Part shown: positions 18,245 to 27,374 of the stretch, in pieces
Numbering within the stretch: position 1 is the first letter of the stretch
Layout of the letters: every line of letters starts with the position of its first letter
Assembly: GCA_039962225.1 (NCBI GenBank)
Contig: JAMPKV010000009.1
Location: 1 to 64,000 of the forward strand
Direction: 5' to 3'
DNA length: 64,000 nucleotides
Origin: Microcoleus sp. AS-A8
GTDB lineage: Bacteria; Cyanobacteriota; Cyanobacteriia; Cyanobacteriales; Coleofasciculaceae
Notes under the pieces: model-generated
Databases searched by the model: none
What the model saw: the letters and a program-made list of their open reading frames with translations, nothing else
What the model was told of the DNA's origin: nothing
Program-made: the position numbers and the translations under genes

Positions 18245-20740
18245 GTGGCAATAGAATCACCCGATTGGCTGCGACTGCAAAAGGCTCTTACCATAGAAGC
18301 GGACAAAGGTTTTAGTGACTTGGTGGGTAACCAATATCGCTTCAGTGAATTTCTTTGCCTCTGTTTTGGCAAAACGCCTGACAACCTCATGCCAACGGAG
18401 AGACGCCAGTGGCAAGAAACCGCTGCCAAGTTTGCCCTTTATCCCCAGATGACGCTGCAACAACGGCAACATCTGGTCGCCGATACCCGCCGATTTCTGT
18501 ATCAACTCCAGCAAGATACTCAGCGCCTAAACGCTGAGAGTGCAGCCGCTACATCACCATCACAATCCCCTAACCTTAAAATCCCTCGCACGACTCCCTT
18601 AGTTCAACCTCAAACTGAAGTAACGGCAATTCCGACCCTGAATCTTGACCAATCCCTCTCTGAGGTAGAAGAAATTGGTACTAGAAGAAGTGGGTATTTA
18701 GCACGTCTGGGCTTAATAACACTACGAGATCTCCTCTACTACTACCCTCGTGACCACATTGATTATGCGCGTCAGGTGAATATCTGTAACCTGGAAGCTG
18801 GCGAAACTGTGACGATTGTAGGAACCGTCAAGCGCTGTAACTGCTTCACCAGCCCTAAAAATAAGAAATTAACGATTTTCGAGCTGTTACTCCAAGATGG
18901 AACGGGTCAGATTAAACTCAATCGTTTTTTTGCGGGTACTCGTTACAGTCATCGCGGTTGGCAGGAACAACACAAGTATCGTTATCCTCCTGGGGCGGTA
19001 GTGGCAGCATCGGGTTTAGTTAAGAAGAATAAGTATGGTTTGACCTTAGAAGACCCAGAACTGGAAGTTTTAGACCACACAGACGGTACCATAGACTCTC
19101 TGACAATTGGTCGAGTCGTGCCGGTGTATCCGCTCGTGGAGAGTGTACCTGCGGATATTGTGAGACTGGCTGTGCTTGCAGTGCTTCCCTATGCTTCCCA
19201 ACTGAAAGAGCCGCTTCCATCTGCCTTGCGGAAGCAGTACGGGTTGATAGGGGTGAGTGATGCGATCGCAAATATCCATTTTCCCGCCGATAGTGATATC
19301 TTGGCGGCAGCCCGACGCCGATTAGTCTTTGATGAGTTTTTCTATTTACAATTAGGGTTTCTCCAACGCCGTCAGGCTCTAAAGCGACAAGAAACCAGTG
19401 CAGCCCTCGCTCCCACGGGTCAACTCATTGACCGATTCCATCAACTCCTCCCCTTTGAGCTCACCCATGCTCAAAAACGGGTGATTAACGACATCCTCAA
19501 CGACTTGCAATCCTCTACCCCGATGAATCGCTTAGTGCAAGGGGATGTGGGTTCAGGGAAAACCGTCGTGGCTGTCCTCGCTATCCTGGCAGCGATTCAA
19601 TCCGGCTACCAAGCTGCGTTGATGGCTCCGACAGAAGTTTTAGCCGAACAGCATTATCGTAAACTCGTCGGCTGGTTCAACCTGCTGCATTTGCCAGTCG
19701 AATTGTTGACTGGTTCCACGACGACCAAAAAGCGCCGCCAAATTCATGCTCAGCTTGAAACCGGTGAATTACCCCTGTTGGTGGGGACTCATGCTCTGAT
19801 TCAAGACACCGTGAACTTCCAACAATTGGGTTTAGTCGTGATTGATGAGCAGCATCGCTTTGGCGTGCAGCAACGGGCGCGTTTACAGCAAAAAGGCCAG
19901 TCTCCTCATGTTCTAACGATGACAGCAACGCCCATTCCCCGCACTCTCGCACTAACCTTACACGGCGATTTGGACGTGAGTCAGATTGATGAATTGCCGC
20001 CCGGACGTCAGCAGATTCACACCACCGTACTATCAGGGAAGGAACGCAACCATGCTTATGAGCTGATTCGTCGGGAGATTGTGCAAGGGCGTCAAGCGTA
20101 TATTGTCTTGCCCCTGATTGAAGAATCAGAAAAATTGGATTTGCGATCAGCGGTTGAAGAGCATCAACGACTGTCTGAAAGTATTTTCCCAGAATGTCAG
20201 GTTGGTTTGCTCCATGGTCGCATGAGTTCAGCCCAAAAGGATGAGGCGCTGAATGCATTCCGGGACAACCAAACTCAAATCATCGTTTCGACTACCGTCA
20301 TTGAAGTGGGTGTGGATGTCCCCAACGCTACAGTGATGATGATAGAAAATGCCGAGCGTTTTGGATTATCTCAGTTGCACCAGTTGCGAGGTCGTGTCGG
20401 TCGGGGTTCTCACCAATCTTACTGCTTACTGATGAGCGGTTCCAAAACGGATACAGCCCGTCAACGTTTGGGTGTGTTGGAACAATCCCAGGATGGCTTT
20501 TTTATCTCTGAAATGGATATGCGCTTCCGGGGGCCGGGGGAAGTATTGGGTAAGCGACAATCAGGGTTAGCGGATTTTGCGTTAGCCAGTTTGGTGGAAG
20601 ACCAAGACGTTTTAAATTTGGCACGGGATGCAGCGGAGAAAATCATTATCCAGGATGACACCTTGGAGAGTTGGCCTTTGATGAAACAGGAGTTGGAATA
20701 TCGTTACTCTAAGCTCATGGGTGGCGCTATTTTGACTTAA
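18245..20740 (+). CDS. recG: ATP-dependent DNA helicase RecG
   Basis: About 831 residues. A cyanobacterial N-terminal extension (about 150 residues, Gln-rich) precedes the wedge/OB domain (TIVGTVKRCNCF...). Superfamily-2 helicase motifs follow: GDVGSGKTVVAVLA (I), TEVLAEQHY (Ia), IDEQHRFGVQQR (II), TATPIPRTLAL (III), VIEVGVDVPNATVMM (V) and QLRGRVGRG (VI). RecG remodels stalled replication forks and branch-migrates Holliday junctions. The GTG of VAIESPDWL is chosen because AGGGGG lies 5 nt upstream; a TTG at 18227 would add six residues. Confidence 0.95.
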   Translation: MAIESPDWLRLQKALTIEADKGFSDLVGNQYRFSEFLCLCFGKTPDNLMPTERRQWQETAAKFALYPQMTLQQRQHLVADTRRFLYQLQQDTQRLNAESAAATSPSQSPNLKIPRTTPLVQPQTEVTAIPTLNLDQSLSEVEEIGTRRSGYLARLGLITLRDLLYYYPRDHIDYARQVNICNLEAGETVTIVGTVKRCNCFTSPKNKKLTIFELLLQDGTGQIKLNRFFAGTRYSHRGWQEQHKYRYPPGAVVAASGLVKKNKYGLTLEDPELEVLDHTDGTIDSLTIGRVVPVYPLVESVPADIVRLAVLAVLPYASQLKEPLPSALRKQYGLIGVSDAIANIHFPADSDILAAARRRLVFDEFFYLQLGFLQRRQALKRQETSAALAPTGQLIDRFHQLLPFELTHAQKRVINDILNDLQSSTPMNRLVQGDVGSGKTVVAVLAILAAIQSGYQAALMAPTEVLAEQHYRKLVGWFNLLHLPVELLTGSTTTKKRRQIHAQLETGELPLLVGTHALIQDTVNFQQLGLVVIDEQHRFGVQQRARLQQKGQSPHVLTMTATPIPRTLALTLHGDLDVSQIDELPPGRQQIHTTVLSGKERNHAYELIRREIVQGRQAYIVLPLIEESEKLDLRSAVEEHQRLSESIFPECQVGLLHGRMSSAQKDEALNAFRDNQTQIIVSTTVIEVGVDVPNATVMMIENAERFGLSQLHQLRGRVGRGSHQSYCLLMSGSKTDTARQRLGVLEQSQDGFFISEMDMRFRGPGEVLGKRQSGLADFALASLVEDQDVLNLARDAAEKIIIQDDTLESWPLMKQELEYRYSKLMGGAILT

Positions 20741-20872
20741 AGGCGATCAGCTTATTCAAAGAACTTGTCTCCACTTTCTTTGTGGAGTTCTTGGAGGTAT
20801 TTTTCCCGCAGGTTATTGCTTATCTGGAACCCGGTTCTATAGCAATTCTCAGTTGCCTGTACTACACGGTAA

Positions 20873-20892
20873 GGGCACGACATGTCGTGCCC
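20873..20892. terminator. Perfect palindrome, likely bidirectional terminator
   Basis: GGGCACGACATGTCGTGCCC is a perfect 20-bp palindrome between the convergent recG and pyk genes. It is followed by a T-rich stretch on the plus strand and is related to 1708-1728. Confidence 0.6.
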
Positions 20893-20940
20893 CTACAGGG
20901 TTTTTCTTTACCAAACGCTCTTCTCTCAAGTCAAAAACAG

Positions 20941-22407
20941 TTAAATCGCCACCTGTTCCCCAATTCGGTGTGCCTTAATTAAATTCGTAACACCCGTAAT
21001 TGCCAGGGGCAAACCTGCAATCATCACCACAATATCTCCCTTCTCCACAAATCCATGTTGGAGAGCCGCTTGCTCCGCCAAAATAATCATGGCGTCTGTG
21101 TTATGAACTTCCTGCAACTGTAAAGACTGAACACCCCAGTAAAGTGTCAACCGACGCTGCACTTCTTCGGTTGGTGTGACAGCAACCACCGGAATCTGCT
21201 GGCGATACTTAGAGAGAAGGCGTGTGGTGAAACCGTGTTCTGTGAAGCAAATAATCGCCTTAGCATTAATATTCTGCGCCAGTTGACAAGCGGCATACCC
21301 AACCGCGTTGGAAATCGTGTGTTCCCGCTTCCCATTGATGAACATCGAAGACGCCGCCAAACGGTCCTCGGTGGTTTCGGCAATACTCGCCATCGTCTTC
21401 ACCGCTTCTACCGGGTAGCGACCCACTGAGGTTTCGCCCGAAAGCATAATCGCATCTGTACCCTCCAGAATCGCATTGGCAACATCAGAAACCTCAGCCC
21501 TGGTTGGGCGAGGGTTTTGAATCATCGATTCCAGCATCTGGGTTGCAGTAATCACGGGCTTTTGATAGCTGTGACAGGTGTCAATTAAGGTCTTCTGAAT
21601 GCGAGGAACTTCTTCCAAGAGCATTTCCACGCCCAAGTCTCCACGCGCCACCATGATTACATCGGCAGCCGCCACAACTGCCTCCATATCTTCTACCGCC
21701 TCGTGACGCTCCACTTTGGCGATGATGTGAGTCGATTTACCAGCGCTTCTCACAATCTCTCGGACTTGCTCCAAATCAGAGGCTTTCCGCACAAAGGACA
21801 AGGCGACGTAATCCACGCCTTGCTCTAAGCCAAACATCAAGTCTTCTTTATCCTTATCGGTTAGAGGAGGAGCTGAGATTGAACCGGTCGGGAGGTTAAT
21901 TCCCTTATGACTTTTTAACTCTCCCCCGTAGATAACGGTGCAGTGAATCTCATCCCCACTCACCTGCTCTACCTTAAGTTTGAGTAAGCCATCGTTGAGC
22001 AGGATGGCGTCTCCTGCTTTCACATCCTGAGCTAAGCTTTTGTAGGTTGAACTAAACCGTTGTGCTGTGCCGAGGATATCTTCCATCGTGATCGTCGTCT
22101 TCTCACCTTCTTGAAGAACGACGCCATCTTCCATGTCCCCAACGCGGATTTTAGGCCCTTGTAAATCTTGAAGAATGGCAATTGGGCGTTTGAGGTCAGC
22201 AGCAACTTTGCGAACGGTGCGGATGTACTCTAGATGGGTCGCGTGTTCGCCATGAGAGAAGTTCAGCCGAACCACGTTCATCCCAGCTTCGACCATGGCT
22301 TTGAGGGTGTCATAGTCAGAACTGGCAGGCCCAAGAGTGCAGATAATTTTGGTTTTACGCATAAACACGTCTACTCTGTCAAGAGTTTTTGTACTTATTG
22401 TGTCCAT
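20941..22407 (-). CDS. pyk: Pyruvate kinase
   Basis: About 488 residues, converting phosphoenolpyruvate and ADP to pyruvate and ATP. It shows the family order: RKTKIICTLGPAS, VVRLNFSHGEH, ILQDLQGPKIRVG, the active-site signature IIAKVERHEAVED with its lysine and Glu, VARGDLGVE, and TATQMLESMI with LSGETSVGRYP. The extra C-terminal domain (allosteric part) is present, but there is no PEP-utiliser extension. The first 15 residues are unusual, and an internal ATG at MRKTKIICTL (22362) is a credible alternative start. It lies downstream of gap on the same strand, a glycolytic pair. Confidence 0.95.
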   Translation of the reverse strand: MDTISTKTLDRVDVFMRKTKIICTLGPASSDYDTLKAMVEAGMNVVRLNFSHGEHATHLEYIRTVRKVAADLKRPIAILQDLQGPKIRVGDMEDGVVLQEGEKTTITMEDILGTAQRFSSTYKSLAQDVKAGDAILLNDGLLKLKVEQVSGDEIHCTVIYGGELKSHKGINLPTGSISAPPLTDKDKEDLMFGLEQGVDYVALSFVRKASDLEQVREIVRSAGKSTHIIAKVERHEAVEDMEAVVAAADVIMVARGDLGVEMLLEEVPRIQKTLIDTCHSYQKPVITATQMLESMIQNPRPTRAEVSDVANAILEGTDAIMLSGETSVGRYPVEAVKTMASIAETTEDRLAASSMFINGKREHTISNAVGYAACQLAQNINAKAIICFTEHGFTTRLLSKYRQQIPVVAVTPTEEVQRRLTLYWGVQSLQLQEVHNTDAMIILAEQAALQHGFVEKGDIVVMIAGLPLAITGVTNLIKAHRIGEQVAI

Positions 22408-22837
22408 TGCCTTCTACCTTTTATAGTTCTGCCCTTCCGGACGTTTAACAGAGTCTTGAATAAATGACGTTGACCCCTGAGAGTTCCTTTACATTTCGAT
22501 TAGAGAAATAGCTGTTATCTCGATTTAATTTCAATCTACGCTTAGCAGAATTAAGCTCTCACGATGTTAGCCCTACCGTTAAGTTCGGCGTTGATTGATG
22601 TTCCGTCATTGGCACGGAACTCCCACACAATGATACTCGTATTCTTGCCAAAGGAATGTTTTCTCTAACACTCTCAGCATAAATTCAAGATTAAAGAGGG
22701 TGAGCATTGCCCACCCTTGTTTTTGCTTGTAGAAATAGGTGAGGTTCAATTTCCCTATTTTTACTATCTTTCATCCCCTTTTTGAGAGGACTTTTCCGGT
22801 CATGCCGACGCTAAAAAGGGATTTTTGGCAATTAACA
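22408..22837. other. Intergenic region between gap and pyk
   Basis: About 430 bp containing the pyk promoter and the 3' end of gap. No ORF or recognisable RNA was seen. Confidence 0.45.
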
Positions 22838-23836
22838 TTAAGCCTTCACCTTTTCAACCGCGGCGCGAACCATTTGATTGGCATAACCCCATTCATTGTC
22901 ATACCAGCTCATGACTTTGACCAAGTCACCATCAACAACTTGGGTCATGGTTAAATCAACAATTGAAGCGTGGGCATCACCCACAATATCAGAGGAGACG
23001 ATTTCTTCATCAGAAGCGCTCATGATACCTTTATAGCGATCGCTTTCGGCTTCTTCTCGGAAAATAGTGTTAATTTCCTCAACCGTTGTGGGTCTTTCGG
23101 TGACGAAGACAATATCAGAGATAGAACCCACCGGAATCGGGGCACGAACGGCTACACCATCGAATTTCCCTTTATACTGAGGTAACACTTTGGTGGTTGC
23201 GATCGCAGCTCCTGTTGTACTCGGAACAAAGTTAGCCGCTGCCGCTCGTCCTTCACGCACTTGCTTTTTACTTGGCCCATCCACAATTGCCTGAGTGGCA
23301 GTATAAGCGTGAATAGTTGTCAGAATTGCTTTCTTGATACCAATTCGACGCCCCATCACTTCCACTACGGGTGAAATACAGTTGGTGGTACAACTGGCAC
23401 AAGAGAAAATGTTATCGGATTCTGGGACATGGTTAACCCCATATACTACCGTTTCGATTCCTTCACTCTTCGTGGGAGCCGAAAGAATCACGGATTTTGC
23501 ACCCGCCTGAATGTGTTTTTCTAACGCTTCCTTATTGGTGAAAAGACCTGTACATTCAAAGACTAAATCAATTCCCAAGCTCCCCCAAGGCAATTGAGCC
23601 GGGTCTCTTTCACTCACAACTTTGTAATGTTTTCCGTCTATAATCAAGCTATTTTCATCACTCTCAACCTTATTTTTAGACCGACCATAGACGGTGTCGT
23701 AGTTGAGTAAATAAGCCAGATTTTCCGGTGGAACGAGGTCATTAACCGCTACGAGTTCCAAATCGGGATTGTCCTGAATGATTTTAAAAACGGCTCTGCC
23801 GATTCTGCCGAATCCATTAATTGCTACTTTTGCCAT
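22838..23836 (-). CDS. gap: Glyceraldehyde-3-phosphate dehydrogenase, glycolytic NAD type
   Basis: 332 residues. The Rossmann motif is INGFGRIGR, with Asp at the adenosine-ribose position (VAVNDLVPP), which favours NAD. The catalytic Cys is in SCASCTTNCISP, with the catalytic His in TTIHAYTATQ, and the phosphate-binding and S-loop segments are also present. The sequence resembles Gap1/Gap3-type enzymes rather than the photosynthetic dual-cofactor Gap2, though this is not decisive. It oxidises glyceraldehyde-3-phosphate in the catabolic direction. It is upstream of pyk, consistent with a catabolic role. Confidence 0.93.
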   Translation of the reverse strand: MAKVAINGFGRIGRAVFKIIQDNPDLELVAVNDLVPPENLAYLLNYDTVYGRSKNKVESDENSLIIDGKHYKVVSERDPAQLPWGSLGIDLVFECTGLFTNKEALEKHIQAGAKSVILSAPTKSEGIETVVYGVNHVPESDNIFSCASCTTNCISPVVEVMGRRIGIKKAILTTIHAYTATQAIVDGPSKKQVREGRAAAANFVPSTTGAAIATTKVLPQYKGKFDGVAVRAPIPVGSISDIVFVTERPTTVEEINTIFREEAESDRYKGIMSASDEEIVSSDIVGDAHASIVDLTMTQVVDGDLVKVMSWYDNEWGYANQMVRAAVEKVKA

Positions 23837-24420
23837 TGTGACACTCCTTTGGCTGTGGATCGTTTTTCGAGCTTTCCCAAATAACTGCTCTTTCTTCCCG
23901 CCTTAGTCAACTTTCGTCAATTTTAGGTTCCCAACCAACTTTAACTACACCTATTTCAAGTTACCTGAAACTTAACAAAAAATTTGGTTGAATCGTCACA
24001 ATGGTCTAGTGGCCCAATCCAGGCATTCGTTTAAAAGTATCAAAGTGATACCAAGTCATAGTTTTGTTGCTACACAGACGCTTTTTCCATGGCTATCACA
24101 AGTCCCACGAATGAGCGGGAAGCCTAGTTGTGGAAGTGTCAAATTCTAAGTAAATACACAAAGGACGGATGCCCTAGCGAGGAATTGCTGAGTCATCTTT
24201 AATCATGAAATAAGAACATTTGGAGCAACCTTACTGAACTGACTTGAGTTATTAAGCCCCTAGACAACTGTTGAGCGCAAAGTCATTTATCCCCACTTCA
24301 TTCAAAAAAAATGAATTGAAAATGAATTAAAAATGAACCAAAAATGAAAAAGATTGACTTAGTCATTCAGCCAATAGCCTCTTCCTTTAACCGTTAATTT
24401 ATGATATAAAAAAAATAGTA
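23837..24420. promoter_or_regulatory. Divergent promoter region of gap and the UPF0016 gene
   Basis: The region holds an 11-bp tandem array at 24311-24352 and, on the plus strand, a TATGAT-like -10 hexamer at 24400-24405. This would start a transcript just before the manganese riboswitch. The rest shows no gene. Confidence 0.45.
24311..24352. repeat. Four-copy 11-bp direct repeat
   Basis: ATGAA-AT-rich units begin at 24311, 24322, 24333 and 24344, exactly one helical turn apart. On the minus strand this reads as TTTAATTC-like octamers separated by ATT. A regulator-binding array is possible. Confidence 0.6.
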
Positions 24421-24421
24421 T

Positions 24422-24574
24422 TGAAAGGGAGTAGCTCCTGGTAGCCAATTGACCAGGACACCTGAATCAACATACTGGCGAAAAGCCTGGTTCAGGTGAC
24501 AAGTTTTAACTCTCAGTTCAGCATGAGGCAGGGTTCTGGGCTGAAACTGCAAAAACTTGGGAGCGAGACTTTCA
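24422..24574 (+). ncRNA. yybP-ykoY (Mn2+) riboswitch aptamer
   Basis: The leader carries the class hallmarks: AAAGGGAGTAGC at the 5' side, TCAACATACTGGC in the middle and GCGAGACTTTC at the 3' side. The helices are visible: P1 TGAAAG (24422-24427) with CTTTCA (24569-24574); a 7-bp hairpin TCCTGGT/ACCAGGA; an 8-bp hairpin CACCTGAA/TTCAGGTG with inner GGC/GCC; and CAAGTTTT (24500-24507) with AAAACTTG (24552-24559). In this class two conserved loops dock and bind Mn2+. The downstream gene is a UPF0016 transporter, a known partner of this riboswitch. Confidence 0.88.
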
Positions 24575-24595
24575 CTGAGTTCACATCGGATGTGA

Positions 24596-24660
24596 GCTTG
24601 GTGAGGTTTTAGGCGTCTCATCAAGCTCTATCCGGTCAGCTGGAAATTGAGAGGAGCTTG
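24596..24660 (+). promoter_or_regulatory. Riboswitch expression platform controlling the ribosome-binding site
   Basis: Two mutually exclusive helices are visible. A 10-bp stem GCTTGGTGAG (24596-24605) with CTCATCAAGC (24617-24626) would leave the ribosome-binding site GAGGAG (24651-24656) free. Alternatively CAAGCTC (24622-24628) pairs with GAGCTTG (24654-24660) and hides part of it. Translation control by manganese is inferred. Confidence 0.65.
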
Positions 24661-24665
24661 AGAGA

Positions 24666-25307
24666 ATGTTAGCAGCTTTTACGGCAGGTCTATTACTGAT
24701 TACTATTTCTGAGTTAGGCGATAAAACTTTTTTTATTGCTGTTATTTTGGCTATGCGCCATTCACGACGCTTGGTCTTTTTGGGTGTTTTAGCCGCCCTA
24801 GCTGCCATGACCTTGCTATCTGTAATGTTAGGGCAGATAGTATCCTTGCTTCCCAAGCATTATATTCATTTTGGTGAAATTTCTTTATTTATCGGCTTTG
24901 GGTTAAAACTGATTTACGATGCTAGTCGAATGCCGATTAAATCAGAAAACTCAGGAGCAAAAGAAGCGGCCTGTGCGGTAGCTCAACAGAGCGAGGGAGG
25001 AACAATCACGATGCCTGCTAAGGGGTGGTCATTGTCTCCCAATCTGGCAATTTTGTTCCAAGCTTTTGTGATGACATTTTTAGCCGAGTGGGGCGATCGC
25101 ACTCAAATTAGTACGATTGCTTTAGCTGCTTCTTATCAGCCATTTGGCGTCACCACTGGAGCGATATTGGGGCATGGAATTTGTACGGCGATCGCTGTGA
25201 TTGGGGGACGTTTAATCGCCGGTCGAATTTCTGAACGGGTGGTTACGGCAATCGGTGGATTATTATTTCTCATTTTCGGATATGTTGCCATCTTAGAAGG
25301 CGTTTAA
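24666..25307 (+). CDS. mnx: UPF0016/GDT1-family manganese exporter
   Basis: 213 residues, about six transmembrane helices in two homologous halves. Each half has the family motif E-x-G-D-(K/R)-(T/S): ISELGDKTFF near residue 17 and LAEWGDRTQI near residue 140. These acidic motifs bind the exported cation. The cyanobacterial member (Mnx) exports Mn2+ from the cytoplasm to thylakoid lumen or periplasm and protects from manganese stress. The halves are joined by a soluble loop with SENSGAKEAAC. A manganese riboswitch directly upstream strongly supports the substrate. The ribosome-binding site is GAGGAG, 9 nt before the ATG. Confidence 0.92.
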   Translation: MLAAFTAGLLLITISELGDKTFFIAVILAMRHSRRLVFLGVLAALAAMTLLSVMLGQIVSLLPKHYIHFGEISLFIGFGLKLIYDASRMPIKSENSGAKEAACAVAQQSEGGTITMPAKGWSLSPNLAILFQAFVMTFLAEWGDRTQISTIALAASYQPFGVTTGAILGHGICTAIAVIGGRLIAGRISERVVTAIGGLLFLIFGYVAILEGV

Positions 25308-25381
25308 GAGAATTAATTTGCTTGCTGTCATGCTAATAGGAAAGTACAAAGTTCTGGTTTACAGTCTGCAAGGAGATGAGA

Positions 25382-25978
25382 ATGCCCGACTCTAAACCTT
25401 ATCAGCCTTCATTACTCAGATTCCTTCATGGAGTTAATGCTCTGATTGCTTTGTTAGCCATTATCACCTCATTTTGGGTATATAACACCTTCGATGGACG
25501 ATTGATTAAGCTACCACTACCAGAAATTAATGACATTATTGGGATTCATGGCACCTTTGGTTTAGCCTTGCTTCTGATGATGCCTGCTTTTGCCTTATAC
25601 AGTTTTCATGTGGGTCATAAACGTTTGGTACAATCCGACTCATTCGCAAAACTCACACAAATAGGTAAACCGATTTGGTGGTATAGCCTGCACCGTATCG
25701 TGAATACGCTAATGTTACTCGCTGCAACCTGGGCGTTAATCACTGGCAGAATGATGAAAGAAGAATGGCTTCCGACTAGGGAATTAGACCAGATTTGGTA
25801 TCAATTGCACCTCACAGGCTGGGTAATACTGATGGTTTGTTTAATCATGCACCTGTTGATGAGTATTAAGGTCGGTGGTTTGCCACTCATCGTTTCAATC
25901 TTTGAATTTAAATATCGTCCCGAAGATTCACCGGCTACCTGGCTTCAGCAAATACGTTCTTTTTTTAGTCGTTCCTGA
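25382..25978 (+). CDS. Cytochrome b561-like membrane protein
   Basis: About 198 residues with four or so transmembrane helices. Histidines in or near them (FLHGVNALI, IIGIHGTFG, SLHRIVN, YQLHLTGW, IMHLLMSI) could ligate b-type haem. It resembles the cytochrome b/b6 and b561-like families that move electrons across membranes; haem binding is inferred. The start at 25382 is chosen because AAGGAG lies 6 nt upstream; the ATG at 25376 would leave no spacing. It follows the manganese exporter by 75 bp and could share its transcript. Confidence 0.7.
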   Translation: MPDSKPYQPSLLRFLHGVNALIALLAIITSFWVYNTFDGRLIKLPLPEINDIIGIHGTFGLALLLMMPAFALYSFHVGHKRLVQSDSFAKLTQIGKPIWWYSLHRIVNTLMLLAATWALITGRMMKEEWLPTRELDQIWYQLHLTGWVILMVCLIMHLLMSIKVGGLPLIVSIFEFKYRPEDSPATWLQQIRSFFSRS

Positions 25979-26006
25979 CTCTCAAGAAGTTAACCACACT
26001 AGCGTG

Positions 26007-26120
26007 ATGAAACGAAATACTGTCCTAATCATTGCTGAAATCTTGGTGATGGGAGGCATTTTCACAGCCTTCATTGCACCCCTTGTATTCCCTTCCGATG
26101 AATCTAGCGAAGTTGGTTAA
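26007..26120 (+). CDS. Possible small single-helix membrane protein
   Basis: 37 residues (MKRNTVLIIAEILVMGG...) forming one hydrophobic helix and an acidic tail. The position directly after the b561-like gene suggests a subunit or accessory peptide. No strong ribosome-binding site is seen, so this could be a chance ORF. Confidence 0.4.
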   Translation: MKRNTVLIIAEILVMGGIFTAFIAPLVFPSDESSEVG

Positions 26121-26132
26121 TTGCAACAGTAG

Positions 26133-26158
26133 GGTGCGTTAACGAAGTATAACGCACC
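26133..26158. terminator. Palindromic repeat between convergent genes
   Basis: GGTGCGTTA and TAACGCACC pair as a 9-bp stem. This is the third convergent intergenic region in the window closed by a palindromic repeat. Confidence 0.55.
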
Positions 26159-26212
26159 GCCTTTTGAGAGTCTGTTACTACTTTCAATTAATATTTACTT
26201 GAGCAATTACCT

Positions 26213-27370
26213 CTAAGGATTACCTGGTTGATAAATGGCACCAGGGGTATGATCGGGATAAATTTCCACAACTAAATCTACATAGCTAGGATTGTGAGTG
26301 AGTGGCGTAATGAACAATTCTGGGTGAAGTGATTTCCAGAAATACTCGACAAATCGATCAATTTGTGATGCTGTCATTCCCGATTTCCCCGTCGCCATCA
26401 TTTGCTGTTCCGCCTGACGCCGCCATTGTTGACTGAGATGATAGTCAGTTGGGTAGAGCAGCATCAAGCGATCTAATCGTTCCCACAAGGGTAAATAGTC
26501 TTGGAGTCCCTGATTCATATCACGCGCAAATGCTTGATCAGCAAGGGTTTGAATCGGTGGGGGTGTGGGAGCGTCAAAGAGCGCTGGGTTAATGGGTCGA
26601 ACCCCAACAAACCATCCTTCAAACAGGATAATATCTATCCCTTCTACCGGTTCGGAAGTCGTGCGATCGCCAGCACCTCCCCAGGCAGATTTATCAAAGC
26701 GAGGGACGAGGATGGGGTTGGATTGGTTGGGTTGACGCAGTTGGTCTAATAGCTCTATACCCAGATCAATATCATGGGTTCCGGGTGGCCCGCGCCAGAT
26801 CAGGCGGGGGTCTTGTTCTTGGAGTTGTTGCCGTTCGGCGTAAGTTTTGTAGAGGTCATCCAGGGAAAGACTAAGGGTGCGGTAGCCTAATTGAGCAAGA
26901 ATTAAACTTAAAACCACTGTTAAAGTAGTTTTGCCAGTTCCTTGTCCCCCTACTATTCCCTGGATCACAGGACGCCCTAGTTGTTGCTTTAAGGTCGCCA
27001 GTTGTAAGGCAAAGGGGAGCCAGAGGCATAGGAGGGATAAAAGGATTTTGGATTGGGAAATTTCTGCGGCTTCCCCAGTGAGTTTTGTCGGAGGATGAAA
27101 AGACGGCAGAGAGAGAAGATCTGTGTAAACGGCTTGGAGAAGATGCGATAGTGACGTGTCTTCCAGAGGCGATTGCGCTTCTGGCATCAGTAGAGGCGAT
27201 CGCACTTGAATCAAGTCTGCCACACGGGCAGGTGTGAGGCCAAAAGCCTTTGTCCATTGTGGTGATTTTAGGGCTTCAGTGGCTAAATGTTGCCACTCCA
27301 CATGGCTTGGTGTTTGTCCTGCTGTCCAGTGATTGAGGATTTGAACCAGTGAGCTATCCGCTTGCGACAT
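26213..27370 (-). CDS. glyK: D-glycerate 3-kinase (plant-type GLYK)
   Basis: 385 residues. A P-loop GIVGGQGTGKTTL at about 140, SLDDLYKTYAER and GPPGTHDIDLG, PRFDKSAWGGAGDR and IILFEGWFVGVRP are all hallmarks of the plant/cyanobacterial glycerate kinase, which phosphorylates D-glycerate to 3-phosphoglycerate, the last step of photorespiration. The N-terminal 100 residues are a variable helical region. It is encoded 4 bp downstream of the Ycf20-like gene and certainly cotranscribed with it. Confidence 0.88.
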   Translation of the reverse strand: MSQADSSLVQILNHWTAGQTPSHVEWQHLATEALKSPQWTKAFGLTPARVADLIQVRSPLLMPEAQSPLEDTSLSHLLQAVYTDLLSLPSFHPPTKLTGEAAEISQSKILLSLLCLWLPFALQLATLKQQLGRPVIQGIVGGQGTGKTTLTVVLSLILAQLGYRTLSLSLDDLYKTYAERQQLQEQDPRLIWRGPPGTHDIDLGIELLDQLRQPNQSNPILVPRFDKSAWGGAGDRTTSEPVEGIDIILFEGWFVGVRPINPALFDAPTPPPIQTLADQAFARDMNQGLQDYLPLWERLDRLMLLYPTDYHLSQQWRRQAEQQMMATGKSGMTASQIDRFVEYFWKSLHPELFITPLTHNPSYVDLVVEIYPDHTPGAIYQPGNP

Positions 27371-27374
27371 ACTC

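Noticed and set aside
19677-20258. 193-residue open frame antisense to recG
   Set aside because: It lies entirely inside the recG helicase motifs on the opposite strand and has no independent family signal or ribosome-binding site.
24394-24624. 76-residue open frame over the manganese riboswitch
   Set aside because: The region is explained base by base by riboswitch helices, and the encoded peptide has no family signature.
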